Shown one piece after another: positions 12,582 to 27,500 of a stretch of 64,000 bases of DNA. Under the pieces are notes generated by a model. That model was not told the origin of the DNA and searched no databases. It saw only the letters and a list, made by a program, of their open reading frames with translations. The stretch is from the NCBI GenBank assembly GCA_002633005.1, contig NMRA01000206.1:597203-661202 (forward strand), in the 5' to 3' direction. Within the stretch, counting starts at the first letter, position 1. The number at the start of each line of letters is the position of its first letter. The DNA comes from Phoronis australis (taxonomy: Eukaryota; Phoronida; Phoronidae). The translations under genes and the position numbers were made by a program.

Positions 12582-15500
12582 CTGCAAAAGGTCACTTGGG
12601 CTTAGCCACGAATCCGAAGTCCAACCTTCGTGCTCGAACTATTTTTGGTGCGTTCAGATGAACTAGATATAAGTTCCTTTGAATTTATGCTCGAATACGT
12701 AACATTATGTTGTAGGAAAGCGAGCGCCTTATCCTAAGTCGTACTTGATGACCCCAAGACTCTAGCCACAGCCTCAACTTCTGGGATCATCAAGGACGAA
12801 CGAGGGTTAGACGCTCACCTTAGTAAGCCATACTGTACACTAGTTGCCAAAATTCAAAGATTCAAAGCTTGAATAAATTTTAACGCAGAACGGAATATGA
12901 TCAAACTTATGTTAGAAATTGATTTCAGAGATAGATTTCAGATGCAGTTGCATAAAACCCTGTAACACACTTTTCATATATGGCAATTGAAACGTTGTCT
13001 ACACGCTCTCTGTTTTGAATTCATTTTATGCAAAATTTTGAGTTTTTCCATAAAGTCCTATTTTTGTAACCTCTCTTGCAAAAGTAGATTATACTAAAAT
13101 TATTACTTAAATCGTTGGAAAACATTGCCTAAATCATAGTATCCGAATACTTCACTTTATTCCGATCAGCTATTTTTGAAAGATGATGTTCTGGAGTGAG
13201 CCAAATTGTACATTTTTCTAGTGCCCTACAAAACCTGAACAGGGCTGGGTTTCGTAGGTCAACTTTTTGCGAGAAAACCAACATCCATTTATTCACTTTC
13301 TGACCCATCATGTAATCAAAATAAGTTAAGTTTCAACTGACTTATCGTCAGGATTTTGAGTGACGGCTTAACTGACCAATCAGAACGCAGCATTCTTGAC
13401 ACACCTTCGTTTCCAAGCCGCCATTTTCCCCGACAAACAACACGTTGTCGGGTAAAAGTTATTGTTTGTTTGTCGACTTTTCGCAAGGAAGCGGAGCTTG
13501 CGATAGGTCAATTGGTGATGTGATGCTGGTTTGCGTGCATTTGCATGGCTGCGACATCTTCCAATTTTCTGACGTCATGCCCTACGACCCGTGGAGAGAA
13601 GCATTGTGGGACTGTTTATGCGCACCACAATTCATTCAAAAGTTGCTTTCTGGACGAATTGTGGCTTTAAAACTTACCATGTACGTTAAATATGATATTT
13701 TTGGTAGACTTTGATTGATGACGAATTTGAAGGCTATACAGGTCAAAAGTAGAGTGAATGAGAGTTGAAGTCTGTTCTGTGGTAGATGGGGTTGAACAGA
13801 GAACGTAGCGAATGACAGAGCACTGATGAAGAACTGAAAAACATCACAATAAACATTCATGGTTATTCGAAATATTCAACCTCTTCTGTTACTTGGTGAC
13901 AGGGAATTTAATTTCCATGCAAAGGAAATATGAAGAACAGCTTGGCACAACTCTGTCTGATAACATTTCGAACTCCGCATCATAACGTTCGACAATTACC
14001 AGAAGCATTGCGGTTAGTCAAGGTCAAGGAAATCAATGGGTAACGCACGTCGCTGGATCACACGTAAGGAGCCATCCTAGTGGCTATAAACGCGCGTGTC
14101 GATTAAGAAGCGAACTTTTGATTTCGAAAATTTGCCGCAATAAATTTGACATCAACCTGTTCCTCACAGGGCCGTCTTAACAGTATCACATACCCCCGGG
14201 CACAGCAGTGTACCAGGGTCCCTGCCTTCCCAACTGTGTTCCTACTAGCAACACATAAGTCGTATACCAACAAATTTGCAATTACCGCACATGTGTACTC
14301 ATCGGTAGGCCGGACAGCTGGTACTCCAGCAATACTCCATCGCCAGATAATGCAGCGCATATGTTTGGACACCATAATGCATGCCTTTGAAAACATGACT
14401 TCAGCAAAAAATAACATTTGGTAGACCCTAAGCCAGACACGTGGTGAAATACGAGTCATGAGTAACATTACCAGGGTTGTGATACGTAGACCATAGACAC
14501 TCGCGAAGCACTTGTGACGAGAAATCTTCGCTTATGGAACGGAAGCATTCCAACTTCGCCAACCAATCACGACAGTGGTCTAGGCGCATATTGCTATGGT
14601 ACGCTGGTAAGCTCCCTACACAGGGTGACCGCGGTTGGTTATGAACTCTACTTTGGTGAGTCTTGCATGCCGAGTTCCAGCAAGTAAGGTCCCACGCGAA
14701 ACTTTTTTGCCTGATTTTTATTTTTTCTGAAGTTTCTCTAGTCTTCGGAAAGCGCCCATGCGAACTGAATTGTATTAATACATGCATTTGCAGGCGTTCT
14801 GCTGTATAATATTCTACCCGAAGACGGACAATTCAAAATATCGTTTTCTTAAACGTGGGTGAGAGCCAATAAAAGTCCATTAGCCCATTTGTGCTGTGAA
14901 GCTAGTTTTTCACGAGTTCCAGTCTTTGTTTTACATGAACGTTTTCCTGCACAGATTATCGCCGTCATGCAGAAAAACACTCGGAGTGCAATTTCAACAT
15001 TTGAAAATGTTGGCCGTAAGCACTTTTCAATGCTCCGCAATCCTAAGACAATATCTGAATCGTCACAAAGGACTTGATTCTGAATAGTGTTAACATTACT
15101 GATGAAACACGTCACCGTGATAGAGGTCTTCGTGATGCACAATAACAATGGTATTCAGTAACGCTAGGACCTACGCTAGAAACTCGCTAAACTCGCTCAA
15201 CTCGCCAAAATCACCTGCACTCATTCAAAACACACGGCAATATCTCGCAAAGTCTTGCTTTTTAGCGAGGTCTTCACGATATTGAACTCTACCAGGGTGT
15301 TTGTACTTCTTGTTCAACTTATCAGATCTTGTTTTTGTGAGGGCGCCCCCCCATTGTAGCTTATGGTTTGCGCAACGGTAAATCCGACACTGAGCGTGCA
15401 AGGTGGCACATAAGACTTTTCAGGGCTAGGACAGCATGGATAGGCGAGGGGGCCCCGGGTACATGCAAGTGTCCAATTGTGCCCTGCAGTTAAAACGACA

Positions 15501-18500
15501 CTGATTTCTTTCTCAGTTGAGAAAACTATTCTGGATTCGAAAAGAAATGAGTTCCTCACTTGTCGTTGACAAGACTTTGCTCATCGAATAAAGTGGCACG
15601 CCGTTTGGCATGCCAACTTGCAGGAACTGATTTAATGCAGAAACGGACTGTATGTCCTTTCCAAGCCCTGATATCCTTTCCAGTTTGATTAAAGGACCGT
15701 TTGAAACCAACGTCATAACGGTAAGTGCAAGAATTCCAAAATGTTTTGCAACGGAATTCGAGTTTACAACAGCTTCTTAGTTCTCACCATGACCAAGAAA
15801 ACATTCCAGTAGAAGAAGCCGGGTCGCCTGGCGGCTCGACAAGTAACTGAGAGAGCTGGATGATTCTTGGATGAGTGTGAAAATTCTTGCGTCAGTACTT
15901 TCCTGGTGACCTCGACGTGCTCGTGCAATGACCACTGAAATTGACAATGAAATACTAAGCGAAGTCTTTGATACACATCGTGCACTAATACTATGTCCTT
16001 TGCTATCAATAATAAAAGAATGATGGTTAAAAAGTTGTTTCAAAACATGGAAATCAGGCGGTGGACATCACTTATATTAACAGTGGCAAAAAATACCAGA
16101 ACATGGGTGACCAACGAAAAAATTTATTCAAAACATGAGATGTACACCTCGTTCTGACGTTAAGCGCATTTCGAAGAGTCTCAGTGAGACTGATAGTTTT
16201 TGCAAAACTTCAAGTTTGCATGTTCCCAAGACTGGTTTGAAATTGTTGAGACACGGTTTTATCCCCATGTGAATAGTGCCTATATCTGAGTTGCGTTCCG
16301 TAGACGCAAAATAATAGCAATTCACTTGTGGCGAAAAAATCTTCGCTTATGGAACGGGAAATAGTGAATCCCATAGTTCAACATTCTACACTCTCCGCCA
16401 TTTTTCTAGGTTAGACGAGTAAGGTATCGAGCCTTTCACTCTAGTAATTTTGAATTGTCTTGCGCGATCTCACTTTTCTGCATGAAACTTTGTTTACGGA
16501 ACGCTACCCTACTGATGTACGACCATACCTGTTGGTCTGTAAACGAAGCAATATTCACTGCGCAGAGTTCGGCCTGATCCGGGGTCAAATCTATTTCACT
16601 GTCTGGTCTCTCACTCGTTACTGTAATAGTTAGATCCTAGCAAACAAAAGATAGAAAATAAAATAATGGTTTTAGACTAGTCCTTACCCAATTCCTTAAG
16701 GAGACATTATCGGCAAGAAAAGGAGTTTTCTGAGATCAGCTACAGCGCGGATTCGAACTTTGCGGTCACAGTCAAACGCTCTGCTGACAATAAATGGCAA
16801 AGTAATTTGAACGCTCGTAACTGCCAAAGTCATGTTTGACTTCAGCGAATCTCTGTCAGGCAACGCTGAGACTTGGCAATTTGCAATAAAATCATAAAAA
16901 ACACAGCAGATATTATTGTTTAAATCTATGCTCAAAGTTAACAACTTCAAATAGTCTATCCCATCCAACACCAGCCTGAAGTTACATTTTTGGCAGTAAA
17001 GTCGATGATGTCCCATTAAATGTGTGAAAAAGGTCAAATGCCATGTTTTCACTGCGCATTTCCAATTCCCAACGTTTACAAAAATATTCTGAAATTCCGC
17101 AATTGTACAACAAAATTAATTTTTTTCTATATCGATGTCAAAAACTCAACCCAAATGAAAATAAGGTTTTATTTGAAATAGTATCAGAATTTCTTTATAA
17201 CATTAAATCTCTTTGTGTGAGTGGATAGAATTGTATCCGTGTATGAAAATGAATTATTTACATTCGTAATTATATCATTGTAACCTTAACATCAGTTTTT
17301 TATTTATGTAATCGTGTATTATAATTGTATAATATTATAGACTTCTTTGTATTTTTTAACCCAGATCTAATGAGATTTATGGCACTCTGACATAAATCCT
17401 ATTATTTGGGCAAATACCATTATGGAGCCCTTCATGCTTCATATCCAACTGCTGGTTAGTTCCTACCAAGTCCGACGGTTGCGCTGTTTGTTCTTTCTCT
17501 CCAGCTTCCTGTTGGCCCAGCCTCAAGCAACAGTACATTCACTCGTAAGTTTTCCTAATTAGACAAGTTTATNATTCGAAAAGAAATGAGTTCCTCACTT
17601 GTCGTTGACAAGACTTTGCTCATCGAATAAAGTGGCACGCCGTTTGGCATGCCAACTTGCAGGAACTGATCTAATGCAGAAACGGACTGTATGTCCTTTC
17701 CAAGCCCTGATATCCTTTCCAGTTTGATTAAAGGACCGTTTGAAACCAACGTCATAACGGTAAGTGCAAGAATTCCAAAATGTTTTGCAACGGAATTCGA
17801 GTTTACAGCAGCTTATTAGTTCTCACCATGACCAAGAAAACATTCCAGTAAAAGAAGCCTGGTCGCCTGGCGGCTCGACAAGTAACTGAGAGAGCTGGAT
17901 GATTCTTGGATGAGTGTGAAAATTCTTGCGTCAGTACTTTCCTGGTGACCTCGACGTGCTCATGCAATGACCACTGAAATTGACAATGCAATACTAAGCG
18001 AAGTCTTTGATACATGTCGTGCACTAATATTATGTCCTTTGCTATCAATAATAAACGAATGATGTTTTTGCGTGAAATGTTTCGGTTAAAAAGTTTTGTC
18101 AGAACATGGAAATCTGGCGATGGACATCACTTATATTAACAGTAGCAAAAATACTAGAACATGGGTGACCAACGAAAAAATTTATTCAAAACATGAGCTG
18201 TACACCTCGTTCTGACGTTTAGCGCATTTCGAAGAGTCTCAGTGAGACTAATAGTTTATTAATTTGCAAAGCTTCACGTTTGCAGGTCCCCAAGACTGGG
18301 TTGAAATTGTTGAGACACGGTTTTATCCCCATGTGAATAGTGTATATATCTGGGTTGCGTTCCGTAGACGCAAAATAATAGCAATTCACTTGCGGCGAAA
18401 AAATCTTCGCTTATGGAACGGGAAATAGTGAATACAATCCCATAGTTCAACATTCTACACTCTCCGCCATTTTGCTAGGTTAGGCGAGTAAGGTATCGAG

Positions 18501-21500
18501 CCTTTTACTCTCGTAATTTTGAATTGTCTTTCGCTATCTCACTTTTCTGCACGAAACTTTGTTTACGGAACGCTACCCTACTGATGTACGACCATACCTG
18601 TTGGTCTGTAAACGAAGCAATATTCACTGCGCACAGTTCGGCCTGATCCGGGGTCAAATCTATTTCACTGTCTGGTCTCTCACTCGTTACTGTAATAGTT
18701 AGATCCTAGCAAACAAAAGATAGAAAATAAAATAATGGTTTTAGACTAGTCGTTACCCAATTCCTTAAGGAGACATTATCGGCATGAAAAGGAGTTTTCT
18801 GAGATTAGCTACAGCGCGGATTTGAACCTTAAAACTTTGCGGTCACAGTCAAACGCTCTGTTGGCGATAAATGGCAAAATATTTTGAACGCTCGTAACTG
18901 TCAAAGTCATGTTTGACTTCAGCGAATCTTTGTCAGGCAACGGCGAGACTTGGCAATTTGCAATAAAATCATTAAAACACAGCAGATATTACTGTTTAAA
19001 ACTCTGCTCAAAATTAACAACTTCAAATAGTCTATCCCATCCAACACCAGCCTGAAGTTACCTTTTTGGCAGTACAGTCGATGATGGCCCATTAAATGTG
19101 TTTAAAAGGTCAAATGCCATGTTTTCACGGCGCATTTCCAATTCCCAACGTTTACAAAAATATTCTGAAATTCCGCAAATCTACAACAAAATTAATTCTT
19201 TTCTATATGGATGTCAAAAACTCAACCCAAATGAAAATAAGGTTTTATTTGAAATAGTATCAGAATTTCTTTATAACATTAAATCTCTGTGTGAGTGGAT
19301 AGAATTGTATACGTGTATGAAAATGAATTATTTACATTCGTAATTATATCACTGTTATCTTAATATCAGTTTTTTATTTATGTAATCGTGTATTATAATT
19401 GTATATAGACTTCTTTGCATTTTTTAACCCAGATCTAATGCCTCTTGACGCTTTCTGGGTTATGTATATTCATTGTATTCTGAAGATTAAAAAAATTTCC
19501 AATTCCGACAATGTGTGCTTTTTATTACGTTATTCGTTATCAGCTTTGAAAGACTTTTAAGTCTTTCATCATGTTAAAACATGATACTAACCCTGTTTTA
19601 GCCACTAATAAAAATATGAAGTGTTTACACAAAGTAGAACTCTGCTCTCAAAAGTTACGAACATGAGTGAAAAGAGGCATAGAACGCAAAGACTAATAAA
19701 GGAATACATTGTAAACAGATCGTGGCTAATCTGCTTCTTGAGAATGCTAACATGAGCGTTATTCACTTTAAATATTACAAGAACTGCTGGAAAAAATCAT
19801 CATATTCACTATTTTTGAAACACAGACGAAATAAAAACTCTTTCATCCCAATGGATTTTCAAAGTCTCCGCCCCTAATAATATATATGCGCGCATGCGCT
19901 CAAAGAAGTCGGACTGGCTGCTGCTTGAAATCGCCATTGTTTTGTTTACATCAAAGGTGAAAGGTCACATTTTCCATATAAGGGAAATGTGCTACGTCTA
20001 CGTCGTGTCATACCAAACGGGGAAAGACGCTTTGCCATGTGGGAGAAAAATCGACGAAGTGACGAGCAGTTGACCGATCGTTTTTGGAATTTAAAACTAA
20101 AGGGAAAATTCTTTCACATCAACCGAAATTCAAAATCTTTACGAAAAAACCGTAACAATACCAGGTGAACAGTTTGACTTTTGTTTCAGGGCAGTGAGCC
20201 ACTATGAACGATGCAATTTAGTCTCTTTTTCACGTTCTATGCCACTTTAAGAAGTCTGACAAGCTGGCCAGGTTTATTAACGCTAAATGAGTGTATCGAC
20301 GGCCGTGGAAAACGCCACTCGTCTGGAGCCACAGACTGAATATAATTTGAGACATAATTAGCCAAGGATTTTCGTTAACGGTTTACGTCAGTTGGACACT
20401 GAAATGTCACCAATTGCTTCATGACAAGTTGGAAATTACCGTTAACAAGGAAACAATTGAAGGGTCTTTACTTAACCAGTGAAGAGAAACATGCGAGAGT
20501 GTGCGACACTTCCTCGCTAACAGTCAATTAGTCGGGTAAATGGTCAAATTAGTAGGCGAATAATGACATTTTCGTGGATAATGCATCCATGTTTTTTGAT
20601 GAGAAAAGTCAGTTTTGGAAAATAAGAAGCAAAGAAGAGCAAAATTGGGGGCGATTGATGGAAGCAGAGGAAGACAAACGTGTCGGCGCCCAGGGACAAT
20701 CGGTTGGCCCACAGGCGGTTTAAAAATGCCTTGTGCTCGGCTGCTCAGGGCGTTGAGACCGGATGAAAAAATCCTTGGCACATCCCTCCGTGTTTTTACC
20801 CTGGAATTTTTGCCAGTGATATTGTCTCGAAGAGCGAAGGCATCATCACGAGTCAACTTTATTGAGTTTGTCCCATTAGCGAATCCTCCACAACGTAGCA
20901 CTTCTTCACGGTATAATTCAGTTGTTATATGAAAAGGAACACCTGGAGACCAACGGAAGAACCGCTAGTCTGGCAATAAAGCTGTTGATGTACTCGACTG
21001 TAGGGGCAGCGCGACTTAACTGCTATAAACATAACCCTTTTCACAAAAAATGACATGAATCTGTTGAGAATCTAGACATGTATCTAACACTTGACAATAG
21101 ATGGGCAACGTTACCTGTACGTCTAAGGGAAAGTCGTTGAGTTCTAATGTCTCCAGAAATATTCCTTTGACCCGCCGCCTTTCCACTACGTAAGCTTCAC
21201 CATTCTCGCTAAGGGTTGCGCATAACCATGTACACTCCTTTTGTTCGTTTAGGATATTGTCAATGTACAGCAAAGGGTTCCAGAATTTTTCTAGTTCCAC
21301 TCTCTTTAGCTCCTGGAAGTTAGAAACAGATGGCAATTGAAATAAACTTTTCTACTATCAGTTCAACACGAATCTTTCCGGAAGGGTTAAATGTATTTGA
21401 AGTATACTGCCTGCGCAGTGCTCACGTGACAACAGTTTCCTCCTTACTCTAATATTCTTGTCCAACGTCGTTATGAAAGGCTTCTTAATCAAGGGGTTTA

Positions 21501-24500
21501 TATAAAAATCCTATTTTATTTCATAGCAATGTGCTACCTGGTGCTTTGCAGTTAACATTGCCATGCTTAAAACCTGTCCACGCGCGATAATGACCACGTG
21601 GCAACCTATTGCAACAGTTGTGAGAAAATGCGTTAACTAAAGAACGATCCAGTTTACGACGTGTAACTGAACATTTGAGATATCCTTGTTATTGGGTTCC
21701 CGTCACAAAATTCACTTCATGTTCACACGTTTTCTAGAACTTTAACCTCGAAGTCTTCCTGGTACTCGCTCCGTAGACACAATACACTCGCACTGCAAGC
21801 GAAGCACGTGAGCACGCTAGTTTTACTGGCGATGCTCTTGCGTTTACCTACGGAAGCCATAGAATCTTTTTTGGTAAACATGTAACCTGTTGTATGTTTT
21901 TGGATAAAATAAGCTAGTCGAATATGATCTATGTTGAACTTTTATAACCAAATGGCACTGAATTTTTGTAATGTAGTACACCCATGTTATATTCATAGAT
22001 GTATGTAACAATTGTAAAACCTGAAATCAACTGTGGCCTTTGGTCTAATATTAGCCTTATCACTTGACTTACTTCAACGCACCACGTGACTTACCTCTGG
22101 TGACTTTTTGTCAAGGCACGGTTCTCTCCACTTGGCTTGTATGAAGGTATCTGCATGGTATTGTTCTTTCAGCGTGTCTATTTCTCCTACTTTCAAAAAC
22201 ACAACTCGTATTTCGACTAGTACCTGCAAAAGAGGTTATTACGGGTTCAGACAGACTTAACAAATTAACTAACATTCAACAGATTTATCGAAATAGATAA
22301 TGATTTCGTTTTCAAAAGGTGAAAGTTTGTCACGAATATTATATCCTTATATTCAACGTGTTACGTTCAGAGCCTTTTAGGCTCGTTAAATGCAGCCACG
22401 ATATTCCGAAATGCCACAGCGCCCTCTCTGATTCTGGGAGAATTTACCAGCAAAACAGTGCGTCAATAGTAAGAACGTTTGTGTGGTGCTAATTATCCTT
22501 TTATAGAAATATTGTTTCGGCGCACCTCATTCTAAGTCTAGTAAAGTTTTACTGTTACACGATGAGCTGCAACGATGGGACCAAAAATAACAAACAGGTT
22601 GTGGGCGCGACGTATCGTTCCTTTCTTGACCGAAACGTGTTGCAGCAATGCCTTCGCGAATGTAGGTTAATCATACAAAGCGTTTTTCTACCTCTACGTG
22701 GAGAGCTGAAATCGGGATGCGCATATTCTCCGCTTTAGTATTCCCCTGAAACAGCAACAGTGTTTCAGCATTGTCCTAGACTGTTGCGTTAAATTACGAG
22801 GACCATTTGTTAAGGTATAAATGCAAGGTGTAGCTGTTTGATCACAAATAAAATCCACAAAGATAAATCTGGCCCATACTTGAAATTGGGCAAACTATGC
22901 CTGCCTACAAGTTATCAATGAATTTCGGTCGTTTTAACCGGCGAGGATGTGGTCGTGGTGTTTTCACGAATATCAGAAAAGGAAATTCGCTGTTTGCCCA
23001 AGAGCAAAAAGTACATATGCAGAACCTATGCTTTCAAGAGGCTATAAGCCAGCGAACTAAATCTGCACCTGCCGGCCGTCAAGGAAGCTAACCTTCAAGT
23101 TAATGTGACGGAGTGTGATCAATATCCGCTTCCTTCACCCGAGGTCGTGGGTTCGAGTCCCACTGGGTCACACTGTTAGACCCCTGTGCCCGGTTGCATG
23201 AAACAGTCCCAAATAGGGACTCAACTAAGGTCCTTAAATCTTTTTCGTATTTGTTTCGTTCTTCAAGCACAGATGTAATATTTTTCTATATTTTTATCTT
23301 TATTATGAGCTCTTCTTTGACTAATGACGATTTCTAATAATATAACTTAAAAACTGAGCCCTTAAGTCAATAAAAAGAGTTAGGCACGTTGTCCTTAAAT
23401 TGGGTGCGTTGCATGAAAAGATCCCTACTTATTTTCAATAATATTTAGAATTCTATCTAGATTTCACTCTCAATTTGTATGAAAGCCAAAAATTGACATA
23501 GTAATGATACTCAAACAGCACAAGATAGGACAATCAGTGTTTTCACAAGCCCGCAAATACGCAGTAGATTTAGGGACCATGTTCGCCGCATAAGGTCATG
23601 GCCCGCCGTGACAGATCATCTTATTGAGCCCGCCTCCCGTTCAGTAACGCTAGGACCTCGCTAAAAAGCAAGACTTCGAGAGATTACGTGAGATATTGCC
23701 GTGTATTTTAAATGAGAACACGTGACTTTGACTAGGTTTTAGCTAGGTCCTAGCGTCTACTGAACGCACGCCTGGTCTCAAGCAATCTCGAACTAAGACT
23801 TCGATTCTTGCCAAGCCCAGAAATAAACTCTAATGAGACAGAAACAAGTGAACATCCGGGGATGGGTGGAGGTGTTTACAGAAAGTAAACACGCATCATC
23901 ATTGAATTAACATCACAGTGAACTGGTCTGCATAAAGAACAACTCTGGGGCAAAATTGCTTCATTGCCTTAAATAAATTGTACTCCAAGGGCAACGCAAT
24001 GAAACATGAGTCGAGCGGTACCGGGAATTCGTTTCCTAACATGTTTGCAGATACCAAATGGCGAGACCGTCTCGTCCACGAGTCGGCTCACCAAAACTGC
24101 CTCAACATGAGCCCGTCCAAAAAACTTTCGGCAACGAACAATTTTGAGGCAATAGGGCATCTTTCTTAACAAGAATGGAATTTTAAACATTACTTTTAAA
24201 GAGGCATCAAAACAGACAAGAAGTCGTTGTTTTACGACATCGACTAACTTATAAAACATTTGAATGTGAATTACAGATTGTTATTGGCGCATGAAAGCTG
24301 AAAATTCTACTTCATTACGCTAAGGTGTACACGTCTTCTTCTGCGACATTCTTTTAAAGCCTTTTACATGTAGCCAGAGAACTCCGCATTTTTAGAAAAA
24401 GGCTGACGTCTTGATTTTTGACAGCCGAGCTCTCGGGCTAAATTCCTGTTATAAAAAGAAAATCGAAGTTTTATGGCTAATAATAAAATAATGGCAGAGA

Positions 24501-27500
24501 ATTTTCAAGTTTCGTGCAAAAAAGTCGTGTATGTGGAAATGTCGACGATCTCCATTAAAAATCTCTTTCATTAAAAAAACGCAACCATCTGGGAATTGTT
24601 TTAATGCACACGCTGTAATGTAGTTCTGTGATCATCAAAGATTTTTAACATATATATATATATATAAACTTAAGGTTAAAAAATAGGGAATATGCCTTTA
24701 ATTGATGTTGTGAACATGTCACTTATATTAATACATCGGAGGGCAGTCAAATAATTCACTACAAGACCTTCCCTAACATGGACTCAAATGGAAATTTGGT
24801 TTTGCGAAAAAATTGTGGCAGTAGCATTAGCACAACTTGCAAGAAAGCAGTTGCGTAGATCACGATTGCAAACCGGCATCTTTACTAAAACAAGCTTTTC
24901 AAAGGTATGATATCTTTCTACATATTTGACTTTCGTATTGCTTGATTTGCTCATCTACAAAGCCTGTTGCCGTAGAAGAGCGACGGATCATTGCTTGATT
25001 TGCTCACCTACAAAATCGGTTGTCGTAGAAGAGCGACGGATCAATGCGGCAGCTCTCTGGGAAACCCCGGCCCAGGTAAACTCCTAAAAAATCTCGGTTG
25101 TCGGATAAAGTTAGGATGAAGGGAAGTTATACCCATTGAACCGCACAGTTATCCAAAGCTTAATGCTTTTGATGCCCGCGTGCGGTGACATGTGGAGATA
25201 ACTCTAACCAGATATCAATAAGCTAATAGGAGTTGGTGTTGTCTTAGGAAGTAAATGAACATATTTATTTTGGGGCTAGTTTGTTTCCTTTAGCGCACCC
25301 TGCTGGCAAGAAGTCATTCTACAAGACAACCAGTGGCGAACGGGACTACATATGCGTGTATTTCAAGAAGCGTGCACCGAATAATTGTTTGTCTATCGTT
25401 AACTAATATTCATTGATTGGATATTAATCCCGCTGAGCTGAGGTCATCAATGCTACGCATACCGCTTAGTGTTTTGATTACGGTAGATTATGTTTTTAGT
25501 GCCTGGCTTGAACCCGAACATTGGCATCTTCATGTATTGTGCTTTTTGTTAACTTAGCGCGACTTACCGCGTCGTGTCTTAAACTGAATTACAACAAACT
25601 CCATGGAAAAAACAGATTTTAGAAAAATGAAACGGTCAGGTGGACGTAACTAGGCCGCAGTCTTGTCAAATTATTATAAATACATACACAAAACGTACCG
25701 AGAGTGGCGTACATGAAGTAATATCCCACTCGACATTATTCCGGTCTCGGTCGAGTGGGATATTACTTCATGAACGCTCATCGAGGTACATTTTGTATTT
25801 ATCCCATACGCTTCAAATTCCTAACTTAATTTGACTTTTCCGAAGATTTTTTAAATACTTCACTCTGACTGTTCACGTGGCGGGTCACATCCTATATGTA
25901 TGTACTTGCGCGTTAGGCTGCAATTTTTCTCTAGTAAAAGAGACAGTTCTAAATGTGACGATTTATCACTTGAAAAGAGATAACAAAGATGAAAATAAGT
26001 CAACTTTTCATTGAACTTGAAACATCTCCTGAAAATAGTCAGAAACAACAATATTTGATATTGTAGTTACCGAGGAATCGGCGCCTGAGTTGCAGACGAT
26101 AAAATATTTAGCGAATGAAAACTGAGACAGAACTGTCATGTAATTAACAGTCCTGTTCCAGATGTCACGATTGAGACCTGATTGTCTGTTGAGCGTTCTT
26201 TACACTGCTATAATTGTTTTACTTTAAACTCTTTTCCGAAAGTTTGGTGATCGAACCGGCTAATCGGACGTCCAGTCGACATGGACCTACCATTTAAACT
26301 TTCCATTTCAGGGGTCACTGATGAAATAGTGCGGGAGGTGAATACGGAAAACGTTATTACGTGGCCATATTTCAATCGACAGATTGAAAGCGTATGGGAT
26401 AAATAAGTTTTATGGGTTGAATTAGTATAGTTGAAATTGCTCATTGAAAAGGGTACTTCACGATGGCCGGAACAGGGCCTTCGTACACATGTAAATGTTG
26501 TAGACTACATGTAGTTAGTTAGTTTCGGCCTACCGTTGGTCCTGACAGGCCTGTGAACAACAGTTACAACGAACTGGTTAGACTACTCGTAATTAGTGAG
26601 TAGAAGGCTTGTTTTTCACTAAGTCGCTCTTCCGCTCTTGATTTCACTCACCAACATTTAAAAGCGNTTGGAGTATGTTAAATATACGAGACGTCTTGTT
26701 CTCCAGTGGCCACTCCAATGAACGATAAGGTCACTCGGTGTATTTAGAGCCGGTGAACATAAAAAAGCATGCTTTTGCAACCTTAACCGGCGTAACTTGA
26801 GTCATATGCAGCTAATAAACGTGAGCTGCGACTATCAATCTCACTGTTCACAAATAGATAGGTTTCGCAAAGCGACGTGAACGTGAATTATCACGTATAT
26901 TTAATTGCACGTGCAGTCACGTTACAGTAAAAATGGGTTGTTTGAATGTTTGTTAAAAAATATCCAATACATATAGATTATTACATGGCGAAGTCGTTAT
27001 CCCCCGTTATCTAGAGCCCGAGTGGATTTTGGAGAATTATTGCCCGAGGGGCGTTAGCCCCGAGGGTGATAATTCTACAAAATCTACGAGGGCTCGAAAT
27101 AAGTGGGATAACGACTGAGAACATGTAATAATCTATTTATACCACATACTAAACGAGAAACATTGCAATGAATCGATCTACTTTTCTCGACTCGCCTCGG
27201 CTTTGTAACAACTTTCTATGTCAGAGGCCCGGGGTCGGAGGTCGTGACCTTTTAAGAAAAGCCGAGCTATTTTTGTCAAGTAATACTTATACTCAAAACC
27301 AATTGGAAATTTAAACAAAATAGAAATGAAGTGAATCTCTTAATTAAGGTTAAGCAACTATTATAACGTAAAACACGTTTTTACACGCTAAGCTTCGACC
27401 GGGAAATTATCGTCTGCTAAAGTAGGTTACCACTGGTTACTGAATATAATTCTCAAGTCAAAGATCCTGACGACACGATACCTGCATTCAAACTGGAGAT

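Larger units (their letters stand above)
15534..17373. repeat. Direct duplication, copy 1 (contains exons 4 and 5)
   Basis: About 1.84 kb nearly identical to 17574-19441, with scattered substitutions and small indels. It holds complete copies of pLGIC exons 4 and 5 with intact splice sites. Identity stops at 17373, inside a repeat tail ('cccagatctaatg') that continues only in copy 2. Confidence 0.95.
17574..19441. repeat. Direct duplication, copy 2 (contains exons 4 and 5)
   Basis: Matches 15534-17373 with small indels, including extra sequence at about 18061. Unlike copy 1, its 3' tail continues into the full repeat end 'tgcctcttgacgctttctggg'. Confidence 0.95.

Noticed and set aside
14103-14787. 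Two adjacent minus-strand frames of about 120 codons
   Set aside because: They sit in intron 5, contain no domain, and have an overlapping frame on the other strand.
15513-15716. Minus-strand frame TLVSNGPLIKLERISGLGKD (also at 17555-17755) as an extra exon
   Set aside because: No acceptor or family similarity. M1 continues directly from exon 5 to exon 6 without it; it appears twice only because the segment is duplicated.
20524-20932. Overlapping 105- and 125-codon frames on opposite strands
   Set aside because: No recognised domain, no splice signals, and mutual overlap suggests chance.
23190-23420. Possible MITE with 'gttgcatgaaa' ends
   Set aside because: The two occurrences are direct and not inverted, and no boundary could be defined.
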